Shown here piece by piece: positions 53,599 to 62,194 of a DNA stretch of 64,000 nucleotides. The notes beneath the pieces were generated by a model. It did no database searches. It saw nothing but the letters and a program-made list of their open reading frames with translations, and was not told the origin of the DNA. A program made the translations under genes and the position numbers. This DNA comes from Pseudoflavitalea sp. G-6-1-2 (lineage in GTDB: Bacteria > Bacteroidota > Bacteroidia > Chitinophagales > Chitinophagaceae): assembly GCF_012927185.1 (NCBI RefSeq), contig NZ_JABBGB010000003.1, forward strand, positions 62,001-126,000, in the 5' to 3' direction. Each line of letters starts with the position of its first letter. Within the stretch, counting starts at the first letter, position 1.

Positions 53599-54855
53599 TT
53601 ATACGATGCCAGCGAGTTCGAGGCTCTTCTTCTTCAGTTTTCTGATCTCCACATCTTCGATGATGGAATCAGGACTGAGAATCAGCGACGTGTTGTTCTC
53701 TCTCCACCAGCTGTTGCTGCGGAGTTCTTCGAATGCGAGTACACCAACCAGATACTTACGGTCGGTTTCTGCATGCCATTCTTCTATCCATTCGAACTTC
53801 TCTTTGGGGATGTACTTCCAGTCGTCGAAGCTCACATATACGCGCACGTAGAAATCGTTGGTAAGTTCCTGCGGAGTATGGTGGTAGAGTTTTTTGTACT
53901 CGTATTTGTACTGATAGCGGAGGGCTGACAGATCGCTTAGTACTGCAGATGCAGTAGGGAAGCTGCCTGCGCCTTTTCCGTAGAAGAATTGTTTGTCGGC
54001 AAATCCGCTTTCGATAACCACACCATTGTATTCGTTCTTCACAAATGCGAGGTGATCGTCGTGTTTGATGAACTGCGGCAATACGAATGCTGCCACTTTT
54101 CCGTTCTGCAGTTTCTTGGCCTGTGCCACCAGCTTGATATCGTAATGTTTCTCGCGTGCTACGGTTGCATCGCCGGCCTGTACATTCTGAATGCCGTTGA
54201 ATACGATATTGTCAGGATGTTCTACAATGCCATATGCGTGTGTGAGCAGGAAAGCCCATTTGTTCACAGCATCGTATCCTTCCACATCGAGTGTAGGATC
54301 GGATTCTGCGAAACCAAGCTGCTGAGCAAGGATCAGGGCGTCGCGGAAGCTCAGGTTCTCTTCAAACATTTTGGTGAGAATGAAGTTGGTTGAGCCGTTC
54401 ACGATTGCTTTGATGGAGTGCAGCAGATCGTTATCGTAATATTCTTCGAGGTTGCGGATCACGGGGATAGACGCACAGGCAGCTGCTTCGCATAAGAAGG
54501 AGCGGTCGGTTTGCTTTTGAAGTCCCAGCAGTTCCGGCAGGTGTTCTGCGATCATTTTTTTGCTGGCGCTCACTACATCCTTTCCGTTTTTCAAAGCCGT
54601 GCTAACGATATCGAATGCATTCTCAGATTCGTTGATCACTTCTACAATTACGTTGATCTCAGGATCGTTCAGCAGAACGTCTTTGTCTGTAGTGAAGAGA
54701 CTGTCTGGTGCATTGCGTTTTTTCTCAGGGTTCTTTATACAAACCTTCTTGATGCTGGCTTTCAGAGAAGGCGTTTGCTGCAGCACTTTGTAAAGTCCTT
54801 CGCCCACTACGCCGAATCCGAATAAGCCGATTGTTAACTGTTTATGTGCGTCCAT
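53599..54855 (-). CDS. hom: Monofunctional homoserine dehydrogenase
   Basis: A 418-residue homoserine dehydrogenase reducing aspartate semialdehyde to homoserine. An N-terminal Rossmann motif IGLFGFGVVGEGLYKVL, the GSTNFILTKMFE catalytic-domain start, QLGFAESDPTLDVEGYDAVNK and the C-terminal FYGKGAGSFPTASAVLSDL are the family elements. A C-terminal tail of about 90 residues (YVRVYVSFDDWKYIP onward) occupies the place of an ACT domain but is not a clear ACT match. It is the last gene of the SAM-riboswitch operon, 42 bp from the QueF-like gene, so it serves methionine synthesis, whereas ThrA serves threonine. Confidence 0.93.
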   Translation of the reverse strand: MDAHKQLTIGLFGFGVVGEGLYKVLQQTPSLKASIKKVCIKNPEKKRNAPDSLFTTDKDVLLNDPEINVIVEVINESENAFDIVSTALKNGKDVVSASKKMIAEHLPELLGLQKQTDRSFLCEAAACASIPVIRNLEEYYDNDLLHSIKAIVNGSTNFILTKMFEENLSFRDALILAQQLGFAESDPTLDVEGYDAVNKWAFLLTHAYGIVEHPDNIVFNGIQNVQAGDATVAREKHYDIKLVAQAKKLQNGKVAAFVLPQFIKHDDHLAFVKNEYNGVVIESGFADKQFFYGKGAGSFPTASAVLSDLSALRYQYKYEYKKLYHHTPQELTNDFYVRVYVSFDDWKYIPKEKFEWIEEWHAETDRKYLVGVLAFEELRSNSWWRENNTSLILSPDSIIEDVEIRKLKKKSLELAGIV

Positions 54856-54897
54856 CGTTGATGATATTGAAATGTATATTGATTGATTTGATTGATA

Positions 54898-55338
54898 TTA
54901 CATGGTTACTTCCCACTCGTCTTCAATGAACTTCCAGTCACTGAAGCTTTCTTTACCTCCGCGGATCTTCCAATCCGAGTCGATGGTGAGCTTGGAGCTG
55001 ATACCACCTCTGGGATTGCAGATCATCACTACACGCATTCGCTCTGGTTCGTACACTGCGAGGAGGTCTTCGTAAATGATATTGATCAGCCGCTCATAGG
55101 AAGCAACGATATTGCGCAACTGGAAAATGTATTGCTTGAAAGATTTCAGCTCAATCACTTTCTTGCCGGGATAGAACGTGAGATAGATCACGGCAAAGTC
55201 CGGTTGCTCTTTAACACCGAGGAATGTAAATTCCGGAATCTTGATTTTGATCTCGTATGCCTTATCTGTGGGGTTCGGGATCGCTTTCAAAAGACTTCTG
55301 TCGATGTCTTTGTAGGTTTTGATAGTTTCCTGTATCAT
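54898..55338 (-). CDS. QueF-like T-fold protein lacking the catalytic cysteine
   Basis: A 146-residue protein clearly related to type I QueF (preQ0 reductase). Shared segments are IPEFTFLG, QPDFAVIYLTFYP, ELKSFKQYIFQLRN and NPRGGIS. In QueF the nucleophile is Cys55 in an FTxLCP motif (B. subtilis numbering); here that position is Gly41 (FTFLGV, codon GGT), so thioimide formation with preQ0 is not possible by the known mechanism. Asp47 (QPD) and Glu82 appear kept, while the NHGDFHE segment is replaced by NIVASYE. It sits between the cystathionine gamma-synthase-like and hom genes in the SAM-riboswitch operon, with 18 and 42 bp gaps. Its real activity is unknown; a role connected to methionine or a distinct T-fold function is possible. 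Confidence 0.8.
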   Translation of the reverse strand: MIQETIKTYKDIDRSLLKAIPNPTDKAYEIKIKIPEFTFLGVKEQPDFAVIYLTFYPGKKVIELKSFKQYIFQLRNIVASYERLINIIYEDLLAVYEPERMRVVMICNPRGGISSKLTIDSDWKIRGGKESFSDWKFIEDEWEVTM

Positions 55339-55356
55339 ATAATGTTGTATGCTGCT

Positions 55357-56550
55357 TTAGCAGGATGCCGGTTGTTGATGCGCGTTAGTAGCGGCTTCGA
55401 ATTTTGCGGCACTGGTATGGAATGCCTGATCGAGATCCTTGATGAGATCCTGCGCATCCTCAAGGCCGAGGCTGAGCCTGATCAGACTGTCTGAAACGCC
55501 CGCTGCATGACGCTTTTCGGCGGGTATCGATTTATGGGTCATTGTTGCAGGATGGCTTACGAGGCTTTTGATGCCGCCGAGGCTTTCTGCGAGTTTAAAT
55601 AATTGGGTGGAGGTAACCAGCGCTTTGGCTGCATCGATATGATCGTGCTTCAGCGTAAAGGATACGATACCTCCGAAACCTTTGGATTGCTTCTTCGCAA
55701 TTTCATGCCCGGGGTGGGTTTTGAGTCCGGGATAGAATACTTTGTCCACAGCAGGATGCTGCTCCAGATATTCTGCAATCACCTGTGCGCTTTCGCCATG
55801 CTGGCGAACACGGAGATGCAGTGTTTCGATGCCGCGGATCACCAGCCAGCTGTCGAATGGTCCGAGAATATTGCCGGTTGCATTCTGGAAGAACTTGATG
55901 CGTGCTCCGAGTTCCGGATCTTTGGTTACCACCAGACCCGCGATGAGGTCACTGTGACCGCCGAGATATTTTGTAGCGGAATGCACTACGATGTCTGCGC
56001 CGAGCAGCAGTGGTTGCTGAAGGGCAGGAGAGGCGAAAGTGTTATCCACTACGAGCAGACATCGGTTGGCCTTTGCAATTTTGGCAATGGCTTCGATATC
56101 GGAGATCTTGAGTGTAGGATTGGTGGGCGTTTCGAGCCAGATCAGTTTGGTATTGGGCGTGATGGCATTGAAAACCTTTTCGGGATCTGAAGTATCCACG
56201 AAGTGAATTTTGATGCCGAACTGCGCATATACCTGCGTGAAGAGTCTGTAAGCGCCTCCGTAAATATCATCTACGGCTACAATTTCGTCTCCTGTTTTTA
56301 GGAGTTTGGCAACGGCGTCGATGGCTGCGAGGCCGCTGGCGAATGCGAGCCCTGTGGATCCGCCTTCGAGTTGTGCAATCAGTGATTCGAGTGTGGCGCG
56401 TGTGGGATTGCCGCTGCGCGCATAGTCGTACCCTTTGTTTTCACCTGGAGCATCCTGCACGAAGGTGGATGTCTGATAGATGGGCACTGATACAGCTCCG
56501 GTTAATGGATCTACGGGAATGCTGTGAATGAGTTGTGTTGTCGCTTGCAT
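55357..56550 (-). CDS. Cystathionine gamma-synthase-like trans-sulfuration PLP enzyme
   Basis: A 397-residue Cys/Met-metabolism PLP enzyme. SVPIYQTSTFVQ, YDYARSGNPTRATLE, WLETPTNPTLK and the PLP lysine Lys194 in HSATKYLGGHSD are conserved. The C-terminal region has SLGGIKSLVSHPATMTH. Members include cystathionine gamma-synthase, gamma-lyase, beta-lyase and O-acetylhomoserine sulfhydrylase; the SAM riboswitch upstream and hom downstream favour a biosynthetic role (gamma-synthase or sulfhydrylase), but the sequence alone does not settle it. The gene begins the operon; its mRNA leader is about 370 nt. Confidence 0.9.
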   Translation of the reverse strand: MQATTQLIHSIPVDPLTGAVSVPIYQTSTFVQDAPGENKGYDYARSGNPTRATLESLIAQLEGGSTGLAFASGLAAIDAVAKLLKTGDEIVAVDDIYGGAYRLFTQVYAQFGIKIHFVDTSDPEKVFNAITPNTKLIWLETPTNPTLKISDIEAIAKIAKANRCLLVVDNTFASPALQQPLLLGADIVVHSATKYLGGHSDLIAGLVVTKDPELGARIKFFQNATGNILGPFDSWLVIRGIETLHLRVRQHGESAQVIAEYLEQHPAVDKVFYPGLKTHPGHEIAKKQSKGFGGIVSFTLKHDHIDAAKALVTSTQLFKLAESLGGIKSLVSHPATMTHKSIPAEKRHAAGVSDSLIRLSLGLEDAQDLIKDLDQAFHTSAAKFEAATNAHQQPASC

Positions 56551-56712
56551 GATAAACAGTTTTTGTGATGTAATGCCGTGTTTTTTCCGGAGGCACCATC
56601 GTTGATGATTTTGAATAAACAGTGTTCTGCGACAGCAATTATCAAGAGTGGAAAACGATCGGGAGAGTGTTTAGAATGCCCGCCCGTACTGCGAAGCAGT
56701 TCAGGTATGGGC

Positions 56713-56748
56713 AAAAAAAAACTCTTCCGATAGTCAGGAAGAGCTTTT
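56713..56748 (-). terminator. Riboswitch-controlled terminator of the met operon
   Basis: On the minus strand CTCTTCC (56737-56743) pairs with GGAAGAG (56722-56728) around an eight-base loop, followed by TTTTTTTTT. It lies 40 nt after the SAM-I aptamer and 163 nt before the first gene, as expected for an expression platform that ends transcription when SAM is bound. Confidence 0.9.
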
Positions 56749-56787
56749 CAATATCTTTTGAAAGGAATTGTTTGAAGCTATTATCTG

Positions 56788-56910
56788 ACTTATCTGTCCC
56801 AACTGGTGTTGGGTGGAATTGGCACCTTTTTCTTTATGTTTTGCTCATAAAGAATAGGTTGTCAAGGCGTCATCGGGCCATATCCCTCTGCCTTTCTTGA
56901 TAAGAGATGT
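56788..56910 (-). promoter_or_regulatory. SAM-I riboswitch (S-box) aptamer
   Basis: Read on the minus strand, the sequence starts CTCTTATCAAGAAAGGCAGA and goes on to GGGATATGGCCCGATGACGC, CTTGACAACC and GGTGCCAATTCCACCC, ending with GATAAG, which pairs with CTTATC in stem P1. These match the S-box consensus blocks (CTTATCAAGA, AGAGGGA, TGGCCCGATGA, GGCAACC-like, GGTGCCAATTCC). The aptamer begins a few bases after the predicted transcription start. It binds S-adenosylmethionine and, with the terminator downstream, turns off the operon when SAM is plentiful. Confidence 0.93.
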
Positions 56911-56924
56911 AAAAAGAACTGGTG

Positions 56925-56932
56925 CAAAGATA
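56925..56932 (-). promoter_or_regulatory. -7 promoter box of the SAM-regulated operon
   Basis: On the minus strand TATCTTTG, a perfect TAnnTTTG match. Transcription would start near 56918, directly ahead of the aptamer. Confidence 0.65.
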
Positions 56933-56952
56933 AGTGGGAAATCGATATAAAC

Positions 56953-56981
56953 AAAAAAACCTGGAGACTTGCGTCCCCAGG
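56953..56981 (-). terminator. Terminator of the outer-membrane protein gene 57009-57659
   Basis: On the minus strand CCTGGGGAC pairs with GTCTCCAGG around GCAA with one mismatch, followed by seven T. It separates this gene from the SAM-riboswitch operon. Confidence 0.88.
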
Positions 56982-57008
56982 CTATAATAACGGCGGAAAA
57001 GAGACCGC

Positions 57009-57659
57009 TTAGAATCTGTATCCTACAGATACACCGAAGCCGGTGTTCTTCATTTTCGCTTTAGTGCTTACTTCTTGTCCGTTTACTTCAACTTTAGGCA
57101 ACAGGTTAGTGAGGCCCAGTTGAGCGTTCAGTTGGAAAGAAAGTTTGTTGCTCATTTCATAACCAACGAGGAGGTTACCACCTGCGTCGATACGTTTGAG
57201 AGCACCAGCGTCTTCCAGTTTGGTGATTTTGTTCTTGAACTTGATGTCAGTGCTACCACCATCATTTTTGTATTTTCCACCTACAGCAATGCCGAGGTAA
57301 GGTCCAACACCAAGGATGAGTTTACCATCACCCAGTTCTGGTTTGTAAACAAAGTTTACAGGTACTTCGATGTAAGAAAGGTTGGTTTTGCCTGAACCTT
57401 CTTCATCTTTAGCACCTTTAGTGCTGAACAACACACCTGGCTGAACAAAGAACTCGTCAGCAACAGGAATCTCGGCGTTTACGCCAACATGGAAGCCAGT
57501 TTTGATTTTACCATTGTCCTTATCTCCTTTTGCATCTTTTCCATTCAGATTCTGAAAGTTCACACCTGCACGAACGCCAAAGGTAGTCTTGCTTTGTGCG
57601 TGTGCTGCGCCTGCCATCAGAGCTAAAACTGCGCTAAGAGCCAGAAATTTTCTTTTCAT
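57009..57659 (-). CDS. Outer-membrane beta-barrel protein (PorT/porin family type)
   Basis: A 216-residue small barrel. It has a signal peptide (about 1-21, ending AHAQ) and then eight or so amphipathic strands, beginning TTFGVRAGVNFQNLNG and including IPVADEFFVQPGVLFSTKGA and LILGVGPYLGIAVGGKY. The last residue is Phe (SVGYRF). The layout matches the outer-membrane beta-barrel families common in Bacteroidota, often labelled PorT or porin family; the exact role is unknown. It is 91 bp downstream of the OmpA lipoprotein gene in the same direction and has its own terminator. Confidence 0.88.
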   Translation of the reverse strand: MKRKFLALSAVLALMAGAAHAQSKTTFGVRAGVNFQNLNGKDAKGDKDNGKIKTGFHVGVNAEIPVADEFFVQPGVLFSTKGAKDEEGSGKTNLSYIEVPVNFVYKPELGDGKLILGVGPYLGIAVGGKYKNDGGSTDIKFKNKITKLEDAGALKRIDAGGNLLVGYEMSNKLSFQLNAQLGLTNLLPKVEVNGQEVSTKAKMKNTGFGVSVGYRF

Positions 57660-57750
57660 TTTCTTGGTTTTTGATTACGAAACGATCTTGATATTGGTCT
57701 GTGATATAGGGTTCGTTATTTGGCGAAGCTTAAACGAAAAAGGATCACAA

Positions 57751-58422
57751 TTAATTGTTCGCCTCTTTGGTTGACTCTGCTTTCATTTTTTCATTTGCAG
57801 TGATCAGGAAGTTAACGCGACGGTTCTGTGCACGTCCTTCTTCTGTATCATTTGTAGCAACAGGAGCTGTTTTACCATATCCTTTGGTTGTTACACGTGA
57901 TGCACTAACACCTTTCTTGATCAAATTGTTTGCTACTGCAGTTGCTCTTTTTTGTGAAAGTGTCATGTTATATGCATCCGCACCTTTCGCATCTGTGTGA
58001 CCCTGTACTTCAATATAAGTGTCAGGATTATTCTTCAATACTTCAGCCAGTTTGCTGAGATTGCCTTCTGCAGAAGGAGAAAGATCAGATTTGTCGAATC
58101 CGAACAGGATCTTGTCGTTGAACTCTACAACGATACCTTCACCTACGCGCTCAACTTTTGCTCCAGGTACTTCGTTTTTGATCTGCTCTGCCTGTTTATC
58201 CATTTTCTTTCCGATCACAGTTCCGGTTACACCGCCCACTGCTGCTCCGATGATCGCTCCCAATGCCGCGTTACCGGCAACTTTACCGATTACAGCTCCA
58301 ACGGCTGCACCACCGGCTGTTCCGATTACTGCTCCTTTTTGTGTTTTGTTCATGCTGCTGCAGCTCGCTAATAATACTGATGCCGCAATAAGTCCTGTCA
58401 GGGTGTTTTTAAGTAGTTTCAT
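57751..58422 (-). CDS. OmpA-family lipoprotein with glycine-zipper region
   Basis: A 223-residue lipoprotein (LASC, Cys21). A glycine-zipper segment (about 32-82, VIGTAGGAAVGAVIGKVAGN followed by ALGAIIGAAVGGVTG) is followed by a C-terminal OmpA peptidoglycan-binding domain (FGFDKSDLSPSAEGNL, EVQGHTDAKGADAYN, LSQKRATAV, GRAQNRRVNF). The start at 58422 is chosen because the signal peptide begins there; the frame extends upstream to 58506. It links the outer membrane to peptidoglycan, as YiaD-type proteins do in Gram-negative bacteria. Confidence 0.93.
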   Translation of the reverse strand: MKLLKNTLTGLIAASVLLASCSSMNKTQKGAVIGTAGGAAVGAVIGKVAGNAALGAIIGAAVGGVTGTVIGKKMDKQAEQIKNEVPGAKVERVGEGIVVEFNDKILFGFDKSDLSPSAEGNLSKLAEVLKNNPDTYIEVQGHTDAKGADAYNMTLSQKRATAVANNLIKKGVSASRVTTKGYGKTAPVATNDTEEGRAQNRRVNFLITANEKMKAESTKEANN

Positions 58423-58772
58423 AGACTGTTTATTTAAATGTAAATCAAGGTGACCCGGTTGAACTGAATGTTTGCTAGTAGATTCAAAGCAGAAATGATG
58501 CTGCAAAACTCATGAAAAAAAATTACAATCAGTTCATCAGAATTTCCACCTGATCTTGAAAACTCAAACATGCCCTTTCAATTTTTATACCACAATCGCA
58601 CTTTGTCACGTATCTCATTGAGCCTGAATGCTAAAAAGTAGTTAACGTACTACAACTTTTCAGCGCATCTTTTGTTTGTATATTTGATGCTTTCCCGAAC
58701 TGGACTGCGATTGACCTTATTCTCTCCCATATTCCCTGTTCCGGAAAAATAAAAATTCAGCCCTCTGCAATT
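58423..58772. other. 350-bp divergent intergenic region between the OmpA lipoprotein gene and uvrA
   Basis: It contains the uvrA -7 box at 58679 and an inverted repeat GTAGT/ACTAC (58638-58642, 58649-58653) just upstream of it. I see no gene, RNA or terminator. The minus-strand promoter of the OmpA gene was not recognised. Confidence 0.5.
58679..58686 (+). promoter_or_regulatory. -7 promoter box of uvrA
   Basis: TATATTTG, a perfect TAnnTTTG match, 86 bp upstream of the uvrA ATG. The leader would be about 80 nt. Confidence 0.4.
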
Positions 58773-61667
58773 ATGGCAAATGTGAAAGTAAACAAGGCAG
58801 TGTCAGCCGAAAACGGACAAAATAACGGTAGCCCGGCCACACACCACGAAATGATCGATGTTTTTGGAGCCCGCGTTCATAACCTCAAGAATATCGACAT
58901 CAGTATACCAAAGAATAAACTCGTTGTAATAACAGGTATCAGCGGCAGCGGAAAATCTTCCCTCGCTTTCGATACCATCTATGCCGAAGGGCAAAGACGC
59001 TACATGGAAAGTTTCGGCGCTTATGCCAGACAATTCATCGGCGATATGGAACGCCCCGACGTGGACAAAATCACCGGGCTTTCTCCTGTTATCTCCATCG
59101 AACAAAAAACTACCAACAAAAATCCTCGCTCCACTGTTGGCACCATCACCGAAGTGTACGACTTCATGCGCCTGCTCTACGCACGCATCGGAGAAGCTTA
59201 CAGTTACAACACCGGTAAAAAAATGGTGAAGTTCAGTGAGGAAGAAATCGTCAGCAATATCTACCAACGCTTCCCCGGTAAAAAAATTACATTGCTCGCT
59301 CCGCTTGTGCGTGGCCGTAAGGGACATTACCGCGAACTGTTTGAAGATATCCGCAAAAAAGGTTTTGTTAAAGTTCGCGTAGATGGAGAAGTGAAAGACC
59401 TCGTTCCCAAAATGCAGGTAGATCGTTACAAGATACACGACATCGAAGTGGTGATCGACAGACTGCCTGTTACGGAAGACATGAAACTCCGTCTCAGCCA
59501 GAGCGTTCAGAAAACTTTGCAGACCGGTAAAGACCTGATGTTCCTGCTGGTGAACGAGAGCGATAAAATTATCCAGTTCTCCAAACAACTGATGTGCGAA
59601 GATACCGGCATCAGTTACGAAGAACCATCTCCCAATTCATTTTCATTCAACTCTCCCTACGGCGCATGCCCTACCTGCAAAGGACTTGGCGTGGTGTATC
59701 AGGTGAGTATGGATGCCATCATACCCGATCCTTCCAAAAGCATCAACGAAGGGGGCATCGCACCACTCGGTGAAGAAAGAGAGAACACCATCTTCAAACA
59801 GGTGCAACAACTCGCCAAAAAGCATAAGTTCAAAATGGATGTGCCTGTGAAAGATCTTCCGGCAAAAGCCATGAACATACTGCTTCACGGAAATGAGAAC
59901 GGCTCCGACGACGAACACCTCGATTTTGAAGATGTGCCCGAAGGCAATATCTACATGACCGAGTTTGAAGGTGTAGTGCCGCAACTGAAACGCTGGTTCG
60001 CCGGCAGCAGCAGCGACGCCATTCGTCAGTGGGTGGAACAATTCATGGAACTGAAAAGCTGCCCCACCTGTGAAGGACAAAGACTAAAAAAAGAAAGTCT
60101 CTGGTTTAAAGTAGACGATAAGAATATTGCAGAAGTGAGCGAACTGAATCTCGATAAACTGATGGTTTGGTTCAGCGATATCGAAAAAAGACTGAGCGAT
60201 AAACAGAACGTGATTGCGAAAGATGTGCTGAAAGAAATCCGTGAGCGCTTGCAGTTTCTGCTCGATGTTGGTCTCACATACCTCACGCTTAACCGCGCTT
60301 CGCGCACATTGAGCGGGGGAGAGAGCCAGCGTATCAGGCTCGCCACGCAGATCGGATCGCAGCTGCAGGGCATCACGTATATTCTCGATGAGCCGAGCAT
60401 CGGCCTGCATCAGCGCGATAACCATCGCCTCATTACAGCATTGCAGCATCTTCGCGATATCGGCAACAGCGTGCTTGTGGTAGAGCACGATAAAGATATC
60501 ATGATGGCGGCCGATCACCTCGTAGACATCGGTCCCAAAGCCGGATACCACGGCGGAAGGGTAGTGGCACAAGGCACTCCGCAAAGCATGCTCAAACTCG
60601 ATACCCTCACGTCATCCTACCTGAATGGTCATCGTGGCATTGCCGTTCCCAAAGAACGCAGAAAAGGCAATGGCAAGAATCTGGAGATCAAAGGAGCCAA
60701 AGGCAATAACCTGAAAGATGTGAGCGTGAAGTTTCCGCTCGGAAAATTCATTGTGGTTACCGGTGTGAGCGGAAGCGGAAAATCTACCCTCATCAACGAA
60801 ACGCTGTATCCGATTCTGAGCAAGCATGCTTACAACAGCCGCATGACTCCCCTCACATACAAATCGGTGAAAGGGTTGGAGCATATCGATAAGGTAATTG
60901 AAATAGATCAGAGCCCCATCGGAAGAACACCGCGAAGCAACCCGGCAACCTACTGTGGTTTCTTCACCGACATCCGTACTTTGTTTGCTGCGATTCCCGA
61001 AGCGAAGATCCGCGGGTACAATGCCGGCAGATTTTCTTTCAACGTGAAAGGTGGAAGATGTGATGTTTGTGAAGGCGGCGGCATGCGTGTAATTGAAATG
61101 AATTTCCTGCCCGATGTGTATGTGCCCTGCGAAAAATGTCAGGGAAAAAGATATAATCGCGAAACTTTAGAGATCCGGTATAAGGGTAAATCCATTTCCG
61201 ATGTTTTAGATATGACGGTGGAAGATGCGGTGCAGTTCTTCGAGAACGTGCCGTACATCTATCGAAAAATAAAAGTGCTGGAAGAGGTTGGTCTCGGATA
61301 CATCACATTAGGGCAGTCGGCTGTAACCCTCAGTGGTGGCGAGGCTCAGCGTGTGAAGCTTGCTACCGAACTGGGCAAGAAAGATACCGGCAAAACATTT
61401 TACATTCTCGATGAGCCAACAACAGGTCTTCATTTTGAAGATATTCAGCACCTGCTGGATGTACTCAATAAACTGGTAGAACGTGGCAACACCGTTCTGG
61501 TGATCGAGCATAACCTCGATGTGATAAAGGTGGCCGATCATTTGATCGATCTCGGTCCCGAAGGAGGAGATGGCGGTGGCAGAATCCTCTTCGAGGGCGT
61601 ACCCGAAGATCTGGTGAAAGTGAAGGAAAGTTTCACCGGAAAATTCCTGAAAGACGAACTAAAATAA
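58773..61667 (+). CDS. uvrA: Excinuclease ABC subunit A
   Basis: A 964-residue UvrA, the damage-scanning ATPase of nucleotide excision repair. Two ABC modules are present: Walker A GISGSGKSSLAFDT (Lys61) and GVSGSGKSTLINET; signatures LSGGESQRIRLA and LSGGEAQRVKLA. Zinc-binding elements are CPTCKGLG, CPTCEGQR, and CDVCEGGG with CEKCQGKRYNRE. The start is consistent with the usual N-terminus. It is followed at 2 bp by a 5'-nucleotidase gene, indicating an operon. Confidence 0.98.
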   Translation: MANVKVNKAVSAENGQNNGSPATHHEMIDVFGARVHNLKNIDISIPKNKLVVITGISGSGKSSLAFDTIYAEGQRRYMESFGAYARQFIGDMERPDVDKITGLSPVISIEQKTTNKNPRSTVGTITEVYDFMRLLYARIGEAYSYNTGKKMVKFSEEEIVSNIYQRFPGKKITLLAPLVRGRKGHYRELFEDIRKKGFVKVRVDGEVKDLVPKMQVDRYKIHDIEVVIDRLPVTEDMKLRLSQSVQKTLQTGKDLMFLLVNESDKIIQFSKQLMCEDTGISYEEPSPNSFSFNSPYGACPTCKGLGVVYQVSMDAIIPDPSKSINEGGIAPLGEERENTIFKQVQQLAKKHKFKMDVPVKDLPAKAMNILLHGNENGSDDEHLDFEDVPEGNIYMTEFEGVVPQLKRWFAGSSSDAIRQWVEQFMELKSCPTCEGQRLKKESLWFKVDDKNIAEVSELNLDKLMVWFSDIEKRLSDKQNVIAKDVLKEIRERLQFLLDVGLTYLTLNRASRTLSGGESQRIRLATQIGSQLQGITYILDEPSIGLHQRDNHRLITALQHLRDIGNSVLVVEHDKDIMMAADHLVDIGPKAGYHGGRVVAQGTPQSMLKLDTLTSSYLNGHRGIAVPKERRKGNGKNLEIKGAKGNNLKDVSVKFPLGKFIVVTGVSGSGKSTLINETLYPILSKHAYNSRMTPLTYKSVKGLEHIDKVIEIDQSPIGRTPRSNPATYCGFFTDIRTLFAAIPEAKIRGYNAGRFSFNVKGGRCDVCEGGGMRVIEMNFLPDVYVPCEKCQGKRYNRETLEIRYKGKSISDVLDMTVEDAVQFFENVPYIYRKIKVLEEVGLGYITLGQSAVTLSGGEAQRVKLATELGKKDTGKTFYILDEPTTGLHFEDIQHLLDVLNKLVERGNTVLVIEHNLDVIKVADHLIDLGPEGGDGGGRILFEGVPEDLVKVKESFTGKFLKDELK

Positions 61668-61669
61668 AT

Positions 61670-62194
61670 ATGAAACGAGTATTGATAGATATGGACGAGG
61701 TGATTGCCGATCCCATGGGCGCAATGATCACCTGGTACGAAAAAGAATATGGCGGTAAAGTAGATTACAGTAAGATGGATGGAAGCTGGGCCTATGGTTT
61801 TCCCGAAGAACACAGACACCTTATCCGCCCCAAACTGAATGAACCTGGTTTTTTCCGTCACCTCCCCGTGATGAAAGATGCGGTAGCCGTACTTGAAGAG
61901 ATCAACAAAAAGTATGAGTTGTTCATCGTGTCGGCAGCAATGGAGTTCCCGAATTCATTAAAAGACAAGCTGGAATGGCTGGGCGATCATTTCCCATTCA
62001 TTACATGGCAGCAGGTTACGCTTTGCGGAGACAAACGTCTGGTATCCGGAGATTTTATGATCGACGATCATACGAAGAACCTGGATACTTTCGGCGGAAA
62101 GCAGTACCTGTTCACTTCTCCTCATAATCTCTCTGTTGACAAATACGATCGTATCAACAGCTGGGAAGAAGCTGCGAAGATCTTCTTATCATAA
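61670..62194 (+). CDS. 5'(3')-deoxyribonucleotidase-like HAD phosphatase (NT5C type)
   Basis: A 174-residue HAD-superfamily enzyme. Motif I is LIDMDEVIADP with nucleophile Asp7 and acid/base Asp9; SAAMEFPNSLKDKLEWL holds motif II and MIDDHTKNL motif IV. The short length and EPGFFRHLPVM cap segment match the bacterial 5' nucleotidase, NT5C type, family, which dephosphorylates deoxyribonucleotides. It is co-transcribed with uvrA (2-bp spacing), so a link to dNMP disposal after repair is plausible but unproven. Confidence 0.9.
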   Translation: MKRVLIDMDEVIADPMGAMITWYEKEYGGKVDYSKMDGSWAYGFPEEHRHLIRPKLNEPGFFRHLPVMKDAVAVLEEINKKYELFIVSAAMEFPNSLKDKLEWLGDHFPFITWQQVTLCGDKRLVSGDFMIDDHTKNLDTFGGKQYLFTSPHNLSVDKYDRINSWEEAAKIFLS

